From: Bradyrhizobium sp. CCGB12
Lineage (GTDB): Bacteria > Pseudomonadota > Alphaproteobacteria > Rhizobiales > Xanthobacteraceae
Assembly (NCBI RefSeq): GCF_024199845.1
Contig: NZ_JANADO010000001.1
Span: forward strand, 6,820,001 to 6,884,000
Length of the DNA: 64,000 bases
Direction: 5' to 3'
The position numbers and the translations under genes are program-made. The notes under the pieces are model-generated. The model worked only from the letters and a program-made list of their open reading frames with translations, was not told the origin of the DNA and did not search any database. This document shows, one piece after another, positions 36,683 to 45,872 of this stretch (its first letter is position 1; each line of letters opens with the position of its first letter).

Positions 36683-39472
36683 ATGGACAGCGTCGCGACC
36701 GAGCAAAAGCCAGAGACGGATGACCGCTTCGACACCGTGCGGATCACCGCCGCGGTCGATGCGCTCGCTGAAAAGCACGAGGGCCGCGAGGATGCGTTCC
36801 GCACGGCCGTGGCGCAACTGCTCAAGGCCGAGCTGATCGCGGCGCGCGCCGCGGCACAGGCGATCCTCTTGAAGGACCGTCACGGCCGCCGCTGCGCCGA
36901 GCGGCTGTGCCACGTTCAGGACGAGATCATCCGTATCTTGTATTCGGCCGCGACGAGGCATCTCTACCGCTCGCCGATCCCGAGCGGCGCCGAGCGCATG
37001 GCGGTGGTGGCGACCGGCGGCTATGGCCGCGGCCTGATGGCCCCGGAGTCAGACATCGATCTCTTGTTCATCCTGCCCTACAAGCAGACCGCCTGGGGCG
37101 AGCAGGTCGCCGAAGCCATCCTCTATTGCCTCTGGGACATGGGGCTTAAGGTCGGCCACGCCACGCGCTCGGTCGATGAATCGATCCGGCAGGCGCGCGG
37201 CGATATGACCATCCGCACCGCGATCCTGGAGACGCGCTTCCTGACCGGCGACAAGCCGCTCTATGACGAGCTGGTCGAGCGCTTCGACAAGGAGGTGGTG
37301 CAGGGCACCGCGTCCGAGTTCGTCACCGCAAAACTCGCCGAGCGCGAGGAGCGGCACCGCCGCGGCGGTCAGTCGCGCTATCTGGTCGAGCCCAACGTCA
37401 AGGACGGCAAGGGCGCCCTGCGCGACCTGCACACGCTGTTCTGGATCGCCAAATACGTCTATCGCGTCCGCGACACCGACGAGCTGGTCGAGCGCGGCGT
37501 GTTCGACGCGCAGGAATATCGCAGCTTCCGCCGCTGCGCCGATTTCCTCTGGTCGGTGCGCTGCAATCTGCATTTCTACTGCAATCGCGCCGAGGAACGC
37601 CTCTCCTTCGACCTGCAGCGCGAGATCGCGGTCCGGCTCGGCTACACCTCGCATCCGGGCATGCAGGACGTCGAACGCTTCATGAAGCACTACTTCCTGG
37701 TCGCGAAGGAAGTCGGCAACCTAACCGCCATCCTTTGCGCCAAGCTCGAGGACCAGCAGGCCAAGCCCGCGCCGGTGCTGAGTCGGATGATGGCGCGGCT
37801 GCGGCCGAGCACCGTGAAGCGGCGCGTCCCCGACAGTGACGACTTCATCGTCGACAACAATCGCATCAATGTCGCCGCGCCCGACGTCTTCAAGCACGAT
37901 CCGGTCAACCTCATCCGCATCTTCCGCCTCGCGCAGAAGAACAACCTCGCCTTCCATCCGGACGCGATGCGCGGCGTCACACGGTCGCTCAACCTGATCA
38001 ACGCGCAGCTGCGCGAGAATCCCGAGGCCAACCGGCTGTTGATGGAGATCCTGACCTCCAACGACGCCGAGACCGTGCTGCGGCGGATGAACGAGACCGG
38101 CGTGCTCGGCCATTTCATCCGCGCCTTCGGCAAGATCGTCTCGATGATGCAGTTCAACATGTATCATCACTACACCGTCGACGAGCACCTGATCCGCTGC
38201 ATCGGCTTCCTCCAGGACATCGAGCGCGGCGGCATCGAGGAGTTCGCGCTCGCCAGCGACCTCATGCGCAAGACGCGGCCCGAGCACCGCGCGGTGATCT
38301 ACATCGCAACGCTCCTGCACGACGTCGCCAAGGGGCGGCCGGAGGATCACTCCATCGCCGGCGCCAAGGTGGCCCGGCGCCTGTGCCCGCGGCTCGGCTT
38401 CAGCCCTGCCGATACCGAGCTCGTGGCCTGGCTGATCGAGGAGCATCTGACGATGTCCACCGTCGCGCAGTCGCGCGACCTGTCGGACCGCAAGACCATC
38501 GAGAACTTTGCCGCCGTGGTCCAGTCGGTCGAGCAGATGAAGCTCCTGACCATCCTGACCACCGCCGATATCCGCGGCGTCGGCCCCGGCGTGTGGAACG
38601 GCTGGAAGGCGCAGCTGCTGCGCTCGCTGTATTACGAGACCGAGCCGGTGCTCACCGGCGGCTTCTCGGAAGTCGACCGGGGCAAGCGGCTCGCAGCCGC
38701 GTACGGCGAATTCCGCATGGCCTTCGCCGAATGGCCGGAGGACGAGCTCGATGCCTATATCGGCCGGCACTATCCGGCCTACTGGCTCAAGGTCGAGCTG
38801 CCGCGAAAAATCCGCCACGCCCGCTTCGTCCGCTCCAGCGAGCAGGCCGGCCACAAGCTCGCGATCAATGTCGGCTTCGACGAGGTGCGCGGCGTCACCG
38901 AGCTGACGATCTTCGCCGCCGACCATCCCTGGTTGCTGTCGATCATCGCGGGCGCCTGTGCCTCGGCCGGCGCCAACATCGTCGACGCCCAGATCTACAC
39001 CACGACCGACGGCCGCGCGCTCGACACGATCTCGATATCCCGGGAATACGACCGCGACGAGGACGAGGGAAGGCGCGCCACGCGCATCGGCGAGATGATC
39101 GAGGACGTGCTGGAGGGCAAGCTCCGCCTGCCCGAAGTGGTGGCGCGGCGCACCGTGCGCAGCAAGGCGAAGCCCTTCGTGATCGAGCCGGAAGTGACCA
39201 TCAACAACCAATGGTCCGACCGCTACACCGTTATCGAGGTCTCCGGGCTCGATCGCCCCGGCCTGCTCTACGAGCTGACCACGGCGATCTCGAAACTCAA
39301 TCTCAACATCGCCTCGGCCCATGTCGCGACCTTCGGCGAGCGCGCCCGCGACGTTTTCTACGTCACGGATCTCCTGGGCGCACAGATCAACGCGCCGACC
39401 CGCCAGGCCGCGATCAAGAGCGCGCTGACCCATGTGATGGTCGGCGACAAGGCGGTTCAGCCGGCGGCGTGA
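36683..39472 (+). CDS. glnD: [protein-PII] uridylyltransferase/uridylyl-removing enzyme
   Basis: GlnD senses glutamine and adds or removes UMP on PII proteins, setting nitrogen regulation including glutamine synthetase control. The nucleotidyltransferase motif TGGYGRGLMAPESDIDL lies near residue 110. An HD domain has LLHDVAKGRPEDHS near 545 and catalyses deuridylylation. Two C-terminal ACT domains, near 730 and 850, bind glutamine. At 929 aa the length is typical of rhizobia. It is divergent from the SsuA-like gene; the intergenic DNA has no clear NtrC site that I can identify. Confidence 0.97.
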   Translation: MDSVATEQKPETDDRFDTVRITAAVDALAEKHEGREDAFRTAVAQLLKAELIAARAAAQAILLKDRHGRRCAERLCHVQDEIIRILYSAATRHLYRSPIPSGAERMAVVATGGYGRGLMAPESDIDLLFILPYKQTAWGEQVAEAILYCLWDMGLKVGHATRSVDESIRQARGDMTIRTAILETRFLTGDKPLYDELVERFDKEVVQGTASEFVTAKLAEREERHRRGGQSRYLVEPNVKDGKGALRDLHTLFWIAKYVYRVRDTDELVERGVFDAQEYRSFRRCADFLWSVRCNLHFYCNRAEERLSFDLQREIAVRLGYTSHPGMQDVERFMKHYFLVAKEVGNLTAILCAKLEDQQAKPAPVLSRMMARLRPSTVKRRVPDSDDFIVDNNRINVAAPDVFKHDPVNLIRIFRLAQKNNLAFHPDAMRGVTRSLNLINAQLRENPEANRLLMEILTSNDAETVLRRMNETGVLGHFIRAFGKIVSMMQFNMYHHYTVDEHLIRCIGFLQDIERGGIEEFALASDLMRKTRPEHRAVIYIATLLHDVAKGRPEDHSIAGAKVARRLCPRLGFSPADTELVAWLIEEHLTMSTVAQSRDLSDRKTIENFAAVVQSVEQMKLLTILTTADIRGVGPGVWNGWKAQLLRSLYYETEPVLTGGFSEVDRGKRLAAAYGEFRMAFAEWPEDELDAYIGRHYPAYWLKVELPRKIRHARFVRSSEQAGHKLAINVGFDEVRGVTELTIFAADHPWLLSIIAGACASAGANIVDAQIYTTTDGRALDTISISREYDRDEDEGRRATRIGEMIEDVLEGKLRLPEVVARRTVRSKAKPFVIEPEVTINNQWSDRYTVIEVSGLDRPGLLYELTTAISKLNLNIASAHVATFGERARDVFYVTDLLGAQINAPTRQAAIKSALTHVMVGDKAVQPAA

Positions 39473-39497
39473 ACCTCCCGCCGCCGTCATACATCCG

Positions 39498-40271
39498 CTA
39501 CTGCGGCAGCTCAGTCCATTGCGGTAATCCGGCTGCCTGGCCGTCCCAATAGGCCATCACCTTCGCATCATCGAGATGACGGTCTCGGATGCAGGTGAAG
39601 ACAGTCCGATCGATCGGCAGAGGTGCGGCCACAGCCGGATCATGTGGCGGCAGATTCATCATGGAGCGTTGATCGACGACGGCAAAGCCAAAGCTTCGTA
39701 CCGTATCGGTGAAGCCCTTGATGTTGAAGAAGGTGCAGGAGGTCGGCTCATACGGACTATCTGCGCCGGTCGGACAGAGCAGCAACGGAAGCGTGTTGGC
39801 ATCGGCGAAGGTCGCCGTCTCGACCAGCAAGAGGCCGCCATCGGCGAGCAGATCGCGTACCAGTCGCAATCCCCAGAACGGGTAGCGCAAATGATAGAGC
39901 ACGCCGGGAAGAAGGATGATATCGAAAAGGCCGAAGCTTTCGGTCTTCAATCCATAGAGATTATGCCTCTCGAAACGAGCCTTCGAATTCAGGGCGCGAC
40001 GGAGGAAGGCGATATTTTCGGCGGGCAGATCGCTGTCGATGCCGATCACCTCGGCTGCCCCCAGGCGCTCGGCTTCGAAAGCCAGAGCACCATCGCGACA
40101 ACCGATATCGAGCACGCGCTTGCCGTTGAAGTTCAGGCGCCTCATCGCGCCGATGATCATCTCGACGATTGGCACGATGACCGGCCAACCGGCGGTGCGC
40201 CGCCCCGCGGCAAATTCGATGCTGTGATAGAAGGTCAGATGGGGTGGAGGCTCCGGCGGATCGCTCGTCAT
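39498..40271 (-). CDS. SAM-dependent methyltransferase (CmoB/DUF1698-like)
   Basis: A 257-residue class I methyltransferase. The SAM-binding motif I is RVLDIGCRDGALAFEAERLG with the acidic residue of motif II in VIGIDSD, then LYGLKTESFGLFDIILLPGVLYHLRYP, a motif typical of DUF1698 enzymes related to CmoB. The substrate may be RNA or a small metabolite or sugar. It is convergent with glnD and divergent from the small ORF and CmcI-like gene. Base composition seems less GC-rich than glnD, which hints at acquisition. Confidence 0.75.
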   Translation of the reverse strand: MTSDPPEPPPHLTFYHSIEFAAGRRTAGWPVIVPIVEMIIGAMRRLNFNGKRVLDIGCRDGALAFEAERLGAAEVIGIDSDLPAENIAFLRRALNSKARFERHNLYGLKTESFGLFDIILLPGVLYHLRYPFWGLRLVRDLLADGGLLLVETATFADANTLPLLLCPTGADSPYEPTSCTFFNIKGFTDTVRSFGFAVVDQRSMMNLPPHDPAVAAPLPIDRTVFTCIRDRHLDDAKVMAYWDGQAAGLPQWTELPQ

Positions 40272-40441
40272 TGGCGGTTACCTGCTTATTTGGCTGCTGT
40301 CCGAAGGCCGCGCCTGCATATTGCGGAAAATCCGGGCTTGCAAGTCGACCGGCGCGGTGAGGCCTGCCGGCGCGCCTCGCAGTCTGCGCAGCGTGACCAC
40401 GCATCTTGCGCGGCTTCTGGGCGGCAAGGACCGAATACGCT
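40272..40441. other. intergenic region between divergent genes
   Basis: This gap, which grows to 328 bases if the small ORF at 40442 is not a gene, separates the divergent methyltransferase and CmcI-like genes. It should contain both promoters. I see no repeat, hairpin with T-run or obvious operator in it. Confidence 0.4.
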
Positions 40442-40603
40442 ATGGGACTCGTCAAGCTCAGGAATTGGACGGACCCCATGATCATCAAGGATATCGCCTG
40501 CTTGCGGCGGGCAAAACGTTGGGCGCAGCATATCGGCTGGGACGAGCGCGCCGCACGCATCGTTAGCTGGCGCAGAGGCCTCAGCGAGGAGGCATCATCA
40601 TGA
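40442..40603 (+). CDS. small basic ORF coupled to the CmcI-like gene (53 aa)
   Basis: A 53-codon frame encoding a basic, tryptophan-containing peptide (three WxxR or RWxQ-like turns, no signal peptide, no TM). Its TGA stop overlaps the ATG of the CmcI-like gene in an ATGA arrangement, and an aagga lies about 11 bases before its start. The overlap is the usual sign of translational coupling and is the main reason to list it. It could equally be a leader peptide. ATG 40478 is an alternative start. I recognise no family. Confidence 0.45.
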   Translation: MGLVKLRNWTDPMIIKDIACLRRAKRWAQHIGWDERAARIVSWRRGLSEEASS

Positions 40604-41364
40604 TCCGGCTGGATTTCGACGCCGCAGAGATCAGCGTTGCCGATCCCGAAGGCGAACGGCGTTATGCACTGTCATCACCCGAGGGATTCGCGGTTCTGTC
40701 CGAAGCCTGGCTGCGCTCGGGTTGGGCCAATCGCTACAGCTACACTTTCACCTGGTTCGGGCGGCCGGTCATTCAATTGCCGGAGGATCTGATCCGGCTT
40801 CAGGAGCTTGTCTATCAACTCAAACCCGATGTCGTCATCGAAACCGGCGTCGCGCATGGTGGCAGCGCTGTTTTCCTGGCCGGACTGTGCCGGCTGATTG
40901 GAAAGGGCCGGGTCATTGCCGTCGACGTCGAAATACGGCCGCACAATCGCGCGGCACTGGAGGCTCATGAGTTCGCCTATCTGATCACGCTGATCGAGGG
41001 CGATTCAGCATCCAACACCACGGTAGACCGGGTGAAAGCCGAGATCGGCATCGATGAAAGCGTGATGGTGCTTCTGGATTCGAACCACAGCAAGACGCAC
41101 GTTCTTGCTGAGCTCGCGGCCTACTCGTCGCTGGTCCGGCCTGGCGGCTTCATCATCATAGCGGACGGCGTGATGGCGAGGCTGACGGGCTTGCCGGGAG
41201 CTCGGCCTGACTGGACCTGGAATAATCCGAATTCAGCCATCGACGCCTTCCTGGCGCAGAATCCGGATTTCGAGCGGACGGCACCACCCTGTCCGTTCAA
41301 TGAACGTGGCGTACCCACGGGTGGTAGCTATTGGTCCGGCGGTTATCTGCGCCGAGTCCGATGA
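40600..41364 (+). CDS. CmcI-family (cephalosporin hydroxylase-like) methyltransferase-fold protein
   Basis: A 254-residue protein of the CmcI/rhamnosyl O-methyltransferase family. The SAM-binding motif is VVIETGVAHGGSAVFLAGL, followed by RVIAVDVEIRP and VMVLLDSNHSKTHVLAEL, whose DSNHSK stretch is a hallmark of this group. The C-terminal part has the NPNSAIDAFLAQNPDFE segment. Despite the name, most bacterial members are thought to methylate sugars or other small molecules. A strong gaggagg precedes ATG 40600. It may act with the divergent methyltransferase on a surface glycan, which is inference. Confidence 0.85.
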   Translation: MIRLDFDAAEISVADPEGERRYALSSPEGFAVLSEAWLRSGWANRYSYTFTWFGRPVIQLPEDLIRLQELVYQLKPDVVIETGVAHGGSAVFLAGLCRLIGKGRVIAVDVEIRPHNRAALEAHEFAYLITLIEGDSASNTTVDRVKAEIGIDESVMVLLDSNHSKTHVLAELAAYSSLVRPGGFIIIADGVMARLTGLPGARPDWTWNNPNSAIDAFLAQNPDFERTAPPCPFNERGVPTGGSYWSGGYLRRVR

Positions 41365-41377
41365 CCAGGCGCGGCGT

Positions 41378-41908
41378 CTAAACCTGCACCCCCTCGTGCC
41401 GCAGCAGCCAGCGCTTGCGCTCCAGCCCGCCGCCATATTTCACCAGCGAACCATCCGCGCCGATCAGGCGATGGCACGGCAGCACCACACTGATCGGGTT
41501 GGAGCCGTTGGCATGGCCGACGGCACGAATCGCTCTGGGCATGTCGATCTTCGCGGCGAGCGCGCCGTAGCTCATCGTGGTGCCGGCGGGGATTTGCGCA
41601 AGCGCGGTCCAGACCTTCTGCTGAAACGGCGTGCCGGCGATGCGCCATGCAATGCTCGAGAGCTGGCCGAGATCGCCTTCGAAATACCGCGACAGCGCTG
41701 TCCGCATCTGTGTCGGCGCAGGCTGAGCGCTCAGATCCACCGCGCCGTAGTGCAGGCGCAACAACTCGCGCATGCGGTGCTCGTAGTCTTCCCAATCGAG
41801 TGCGCGCAACAGGCCCCCGGCGTCGGTGACGAGCAACGCGATCCCGATCGGCGTCGCCAGGCGGTCGAGACCGAAGCGTTCAGACGTCTTGGTTGATCGA
41901 GCGGGCAT
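41378..41908 (-). CDS. ogt: methylated-DNA-protein-cysteine methyltransferase
   Basis: A suicide enzyme that removes alkyl groups from O6-alkylguanine in DNA. The acceptor is Cys145 in ISVVLPCHRLIGADG, and the helix-turn-helix region has QQKVWTALAQIPAGTTMSYGALA and RAIRAVGHANGSNP with the arginine finger. The length of 176 aa is standard. I use ATG 41908; ATG 41938 adds ten residues and the frame runs on to 42211. It lacks an AdaA domain, so it is Ogt-like rather than Ada. It is convergent with the CmcI-like gene. Confidence 0.93.
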   Translation of the reverse strand: MPARSTKTSERFGLDRLATPIGIALLVTDAGGLLRALDWEDYEHRMRELLRLHYGAVDLSAQPAPTQMRTALSRYFEGDLGQLSSIAWRIAGTPFQQKVWTALAQIPAGTTMSYGALAAKIDMPRAIRAVGHANGSNPISVVLPCHRLIGADGSLVKYGGGLERKRWLLRHEGVQV

Positions 41909-42001
41909 TGCGGCACCATTGCATCGAAACACGCCCATCGCACTTGCCACGCCAGCCGTGCTAACGTCCACCCGAAAGCTGACGCTTTGGGGGAGCTCAA
42001 C

Positions 42002-42364
42002 TTGATCTTGATCGCCAATCTTCTGGTGGCGCTGGTCGCCGCACTGCACGTCTTCTTCCTGATCCTGGAGATGTTTCTCTGGGACAAGCCGCTGGGCTTG
42101 AAGGTGTTTCGCAACACGCCCGATAAGGCCGAGATCACGAAGGTGCTGGCCGCCAATCAGGGCCTCTACAACGGCTTCCTCGCCGCCGGCCTGTTCTGGG
42201 GTCTCGTCCACGGCAATCCCGCCTTCGCATTCCAGATCAAGGCATTCTTCCTGCTTTGCGTGATCGTGGCCGGTGCTTATGGCGCCGCGACCGTCAGCTC
42301 ACGCATCCTGATGGTGCAGGCGCTGCCGGCTGCGGTCGCGCTGGTGGCCTTGTTCCTGGCCTAG
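42002..42364 (+). CDS. DUF1304 membrane protein
   Basis: A 120-residue protein with four TM helices and the DUF1304 hallmarks HVFFLILEMFLW, FRNTPDKAE and ANQGLYNGFLAAGLFWG. The function of the family is unknown. No ATG is available at the expected N-terminus; TTG 42002 is chosen because gggggag lies six bases ahead. It is divergent from ogt with fewer than 100 bases between them, so both promoters lie close together. Confidence 0.85.
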   Translation: MILIANLLVALVAALHVFFLILEMFLWDKPLGLKVFRNTPDKAEITKVLAANQGLYNGFLAAGLFWGLVHGNPAFAFQIKAFFLLCVIVAGAYGAATVSSRILMVQALPAAVALVALFLA

Positions 42365-42509
42365 CTCTTGACCTGAGACGCTACGGCGCAGCGCCGCGAT
42401 CCTTGCGCGGCGCTGCGCCTTCCTCCACAATCCTCGGCAGCGATGGCGACCGTTGCAATCAACGGGAAAAGACCGTCGACCGAAAATTCCGTCAGGAGGA
42501 ACAACCAAC

Positions 42510-43751
42510 ATGAACAATCGCAGAGCCTTCCTAGCTGCCACGACGGCGCTCGCCTTCGCGTTCTCCGTCGGCCAAGCCCCCTTCAACCAAGCGCTCGCCC
42601 AGAAGAAATACGACACTGGTGCGAGCGACACCGAGATCAAGATCGGCCAAACCGTGCCGTTCTCCGGCCCCTATTCCGTCTATGCCAATATCGGCAAGAC
42701 CCAGGCTGCCTACTTCAAGATGATCAATGATCAGGGCGGCATCAACGGCCGCAAGATCAATCTGATCCAGTATGACGACGCCTATTCGCCGCCGAAGACG
42801 GTCGAGCAGGTTCGCAAGCTCGTCGAAGGTGACGAGGTGCTGTTCACCTTCCAGCTCATCGGCACCGCGGCGAACGCCGCTGTGCAGAAATATCTCAACG
42901 GCAAGAAGGTACCGCAGCTGCTGGCCTCGACCGGCGCGGCGCGCTTCAACGATCCCCAAAACTATCCCTGGACCATCGCCTACAATCCCAACTACGTGTC
43001 CGAGGGACGGATCTACGCCAAATACATTCTCAAGGAGCATCCCAACGCCAAGATCGGCGTGCTCTACCAGAACGACGATATGGGCCGCGACTATCTCGCG
43101 GGCCTCAAGAGCGGCCTCGGCGACAAGGCCGCCAAGATGATCGTCGGTGAAGTCTCCTACGAGGTCACCGATCCGACAGTGGACTCGCAGGTGGTCAAGC
43201 TGAAGTCACTGGGCGCCGATCTTTTCTATGATGCCTCGACACCGAAATTCGCGGCGCAAGCCATCAAGAAGGTGGCCGAACTCGGCTGGAACCCCGTGCA
43301 TATCCTCGACATCAATGCGAGCCCGATCTCGGCGACGCTCAAGCCGGCCGGCCTCGAGATCTCCAAGGGCATCATCTCGACACAGTACGGCAAAGAGCCC
43401 AGCGATCCGCAGTGGAAGGACGATCCGGGCGTGAAAGCGTTCTTTGCCTTCATGGACAAGTATTTCCCCGAAGGCGACAAGCTCAACACGATCAACACCT
43501 ATGCCTATTCGGTCGCCGAGCTGCTGACGCAAGTGCTGAAGCAATGCGGCGACGACCTGTCGCGTGAGAACGTGATGAAGCAGGTCGCCAACATCAAGGA
43601 CTTCACCCCTAGCTTCGCGCTGCCCGGCATCAAGATCAACACCGGGCCGAACGACTACCGCGTCAACAAGCAGATGCAGATGATGAAGTTCAACGGCGAA
43701 CGCTGGGAGCTGTTCGGACCGGTCATCGAGGATTCCGGCCCGTCGGGCTAG
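42510..43751 (+). CDS. branched-chain-amino-acid-type ABC substrate-binding protein, paralogue 1
   Basis: A 413-residue periplasmic type I binding protein of the LivJ/Leu-Ile-Val-binding family. A signal peptide with RR (MNNRRAFLAATTALAFAFSVG) precedes the mature domain TEIKIGQTVPFSGPYSVYANIGKT and GKINLIQYDDAYSPPKT-like motifs. ATG 42510 has aggagga upstream. It is about three-quarters identical by eye to the next gene, so the two arose by duplication. No liv permease or ATPase genes adjoin it, so it must use a transporter encoded elsewhere. Ligands of this subgroup include aromatic acids and amides. Confidence 0.9.
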   Translation: MNNRRAFLAATTALAFAFSVGQAPFNQALAQKKYDTGASDTEIKIGQTVPFSGPYSVYANIGKTQAAYFKMINDQGGINGRKINLIQYDDAYSPPKTVEQVRKLVEGDEVLFTFQLIGTAANAAVQKYLNGKKVPQLLASTGAARFNDPQNYPWTIAYNPNYVSEGRIYAKYILKEHPNAKIGVLYQNDDMGRDYLAGLKSGLGDKAAKMIVGEVSYEVTDPTVDSQVVKLKSLGADLFYDASTPKFAAQAIKKVAELGWNPVHILDINASPISATLKPAGLEISKGIISTQYGKEPSDPQWKDDPGVKAFFAFMDKYFPEGDKLNTINTYAYSVAELLTQVLKQCGDDLSRENVMKQVANIKDFTPSFALPGIKINTGPNDYRVNKQMQMMKFNGERWELFGPVIEDSGPSG

Positions 43752-43766
43752 GCCAACGGCCAATCT

Positions 43767-43813
43767 CGTAGGGTGGGTTAGCGCTGCGGCTGCGCGGGCT
43801 AACCCACCCTACG
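43767..43813. repeat. family D palindromic repeat, copy 2
   Basis: cgtagggtgggttagcgc and its inverse gggctaacccaccctacg form a perfect outer stem around a GC-rich loop. It lies between the two paralogous binding-protein genes and may end or stabilise the first transcript. Confidence 0.92.
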
Positions 43814-43937
43814 AACTGCGGGCGTCTCCCCGCCTTGCGTTGCAGCAACGCCTCCTCCACACTTGCCCTCAGCGATGGCGGCGGGCGTACAGTGCGCCCG
43901 GCAGACCATCGGCAATAACAAGCTGAGGGAATTGCGA

Positions 43938-45164
43938 ATGAGGAATGGAATATTGCATCTGGCCACGGCCACGGCGCTGACCCTGGCGCTGTCGGTCTCC
44001 GCGGCCAATGCCCAGAAAAAATACGATCCGGGCGCCAGCGATACCGAGATCAAGGTCGGGCAGACCGTGCCGTTCTCGGGACCGGCGTCGGCCTATGCCA
44101 CAATCGGCAAGACGCAGGCCGCCTATTTCAAGATGATCAACGACCAGGGCGGCGTCAACGGCCGCAAGATCAACCTGATCCAGTATGACGACGCCTATTC
44201 GCCGCCGAAGGCGGTGGAGCAGGTTCGCAAGCTGGTCGAAAGCGACGAAGTGCTCCTGACGTTCCAGATCGTCGGCACGCCGTCCAACGCCGCCGTGCAA
44301 AAATATCTCAATTCCAAGAAGGTGCCGCAGCTGTTCGCGGCAACCGGCGCCTCGAAGTTCACGGACCCCAAGAACTTCCCATGGACGATGGGATACAACC
44401 CGAACTACTTCGTCGAGGGCCGCATCTACGGCCAGTACATCTTGAAGCAGCATCCGAACGCCAAGGTCGGCGTGCTCTATCAGAACGACGATCTCGGCAA
44501 GGACTATCTGAACGGTATCAAGGCCGGCCTCGGCGACAAGGCCGCCAAGATGATCGTGACCGAGGCTTCCTACGAGGTTTCCGATCCGACCGTCGATTCG
44601 CAGATCCTCAAGATCAAGGATGCCGGCGCCGACCTGTTCTTCAGCGCGACCACGCCGAAGCAGGCCGCGCAGGCGATCAAGAAGATTGCCGAGCTCGGCT
44701 GGCATCCGGTGCAGATCGTCGACATCAACGCCACGTCGGTCGGCGCAGTGATGAAGCCGGCGGGCCTGGAAGCCTCCAAGGGCGTGATCAGCGTCAACTA
44801 CGGCAAGGACCCGCTCGATCCAGCCTGGAAGGATGATCCCGGCATGAAGAAATATTTCGACTTCATGGCGAAGTATTATCCCGACGGCGACAAGGATTCG
44901 AGCTTCAACACGTATGGCTATGGCACCGCCCAGCTGCTCGTGCATGTGCTCCAGCAGTGCGGCGACAACCTGACGCGCGAGAACGTCATGAAGCAGGCGG
45001 CGTCGCTGAAGGACGTTACCGGCGACATCGCGCTACCGGGTATCAAGGCCAACACCTCGGCGACCGACTATCGCGTCAACAAGCAGCTTCAGATGATGAA
45101 GTTCAACGGCGAGCGCTGGGAGCTGTTCGGCCCGATCCTGGAGGATGCGGGGCCGGCGGGTTAG
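43938..45164 (+). CDS. branched-chain-amino-acid-type ABC substrate-binding protein, paralogue 2
   Basis: A 408-residue paralogue of the preceding gene, with near-identical segments (GQTVPFSGP, KTQAAYFKMINDQGG, NLIQYDDAYSPPK, KMIV with SYEV, DYRVNKQ and MMKFNGERWELFGP). Its signal peptide, MRNGILHLATATALTLALSVSAANA, is unrelated to that of its neighbour, so the two leaders diverged or were replaced. ATG 43938 has gaggga upstream. Its own upstream gap of 186 bases allows independent regulation. Divergence is concentrated outside the ligand-facing blocks as far as I can see by eye. Confidence 0.9.
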   Translation: MRNGILHLATATALTLALSVSAANAQKKYDPGASDTEIKVGQTVPFSGPASAYATIGKTQAAYFKMINDQGGVNGRKINLIQYDDAYSPPKAVEQVRKLVESDEVLLTFQIVGTPSNAAVQKYLNSKKVPQLFAATGASKFTDPKNFPWTMGYNPNYFVEGRIYGQYILKQHPNAKVGVLYQNDDLGKDYLNGIKAGLGDKAAKMIVTEASYEVSDPTVDSQILKIKDAGADLFFSATTPKQAAQAIKKIAELGWHPVQIVDINATSVGAVMKPAGLEASKGVISVNYGKDPLDPAWKDDPGMKKYFDFMAKYYPDGDKDSSFNTYGYGTAQLLVHVLQQCGDNLTRENVMKQAASLKDVTGDIALPGIKANTSATDYRVNKQLQMMKFNGERWELFGPILEDAGPAG

Positions 45165-45190
45165 TTCTCGACGACAACTGCCTCAACGAC

Positions 45191-45274
45191 GTCATGCCCG
45201 GGCTTGTCCCGGGCATCCACGTTCTTGGGGCCGCAAAGGAAGGCGTGGATGGCCGGGTCAAGCCCGGCCATGAC
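45191..45274. repeat. family F palindromic repeat
   Basis: gtcatgcccgggcttgtcccgggcatccacg at the left and cgtggatggccgggtcaagcccggccatgac at the right form a long imperfect inverted pair. It lies between the convergent binding-protein and DUF1330 genes and is a plausible bidirectional transcript end. Confidence 0.9.
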
Positions 45275-45279
45275 GACAC

Positions 45280-45705
45280 CTAGGTCGGTATCTCCCCAAA
45301 GTTCTTCCCGATCGGCAGCACCGCATGCCGGATCAGGCGCGAATCCTCCACGGCGGCCTGGCGATGCTTCACTGCTTCGCGATAGACGGGATCGCGAAGC
45401 ATCTCGACGAAGGCTCCGACGCTCGGATACTCGGCGATGAAGCAATGGTCCCAGCGCTCCTCCTGCGGGCCGATCAGCATCAGCTCGAATTTGCCCTGCC
45501 AGACGATGCGGCCGCCGAGGCGTTCGAACACCGGGCCGCTCTCGCGGCCATAGGCCGCATAGGCTTCCGCGCCGCTCGCCTTGCGACCATCCGGATAAGC
45601 CGCCTCTTTGCGCAGGCGCACGAGGTTGAGCATGTGGATCGGGCCGGGGCGGTTGTTCTCCCGGAATTGCGCGAAGATCTCCTTGGTCGGATCGATGTGG
45701 CCCAT
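45280..45705 (-). CDS. DUF1330 family protein
   Basis: A 141-residue protein with the ferredoxin-like DUF1330 pattern: MLNLVRLRKEAAYPDG, YAAYGRESGPVFERLGGRIVWQGK, DHCFIAEYPSVGAFVEMLRDPVYREAVKHR. These dimeric alpha-beta barrel proteins are uncharacterised, though related folds bind or oxidise small aromatic molecules. It is convergent with the second binding-protein gene and divergent from the PBP1A gene. Confidence 0.85.
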   Translation of the reverse strand: MGHIDPTKEIFAQFRENNRPGPIHMLNLVRLRKEAAYPDGRKASGAEAYAAYGRESGPVFERLGGRIVWQGKFELMLIGPQEERWDHCFIAEYPSVGAFVEMLRDPVYREAVKHRQAAVEDSRLIRHAVLPIGKNFGEIPT

Positions 45706-45872
45706 GCGAGTTCCCTCTTTCCTGATGCGGACGATCCTAGCTCCGGCGCCCGCGAACCGGAACTGCGGCCGGCGAATGCCGCACCTCCTAATCGCGCGTT
45801 AACGTCCGGGTAACCGGGCCTTAAACAGCGACAGCTAGCGTGCGTGGGGACGGGCTGATCGGGCGTTTGCGT

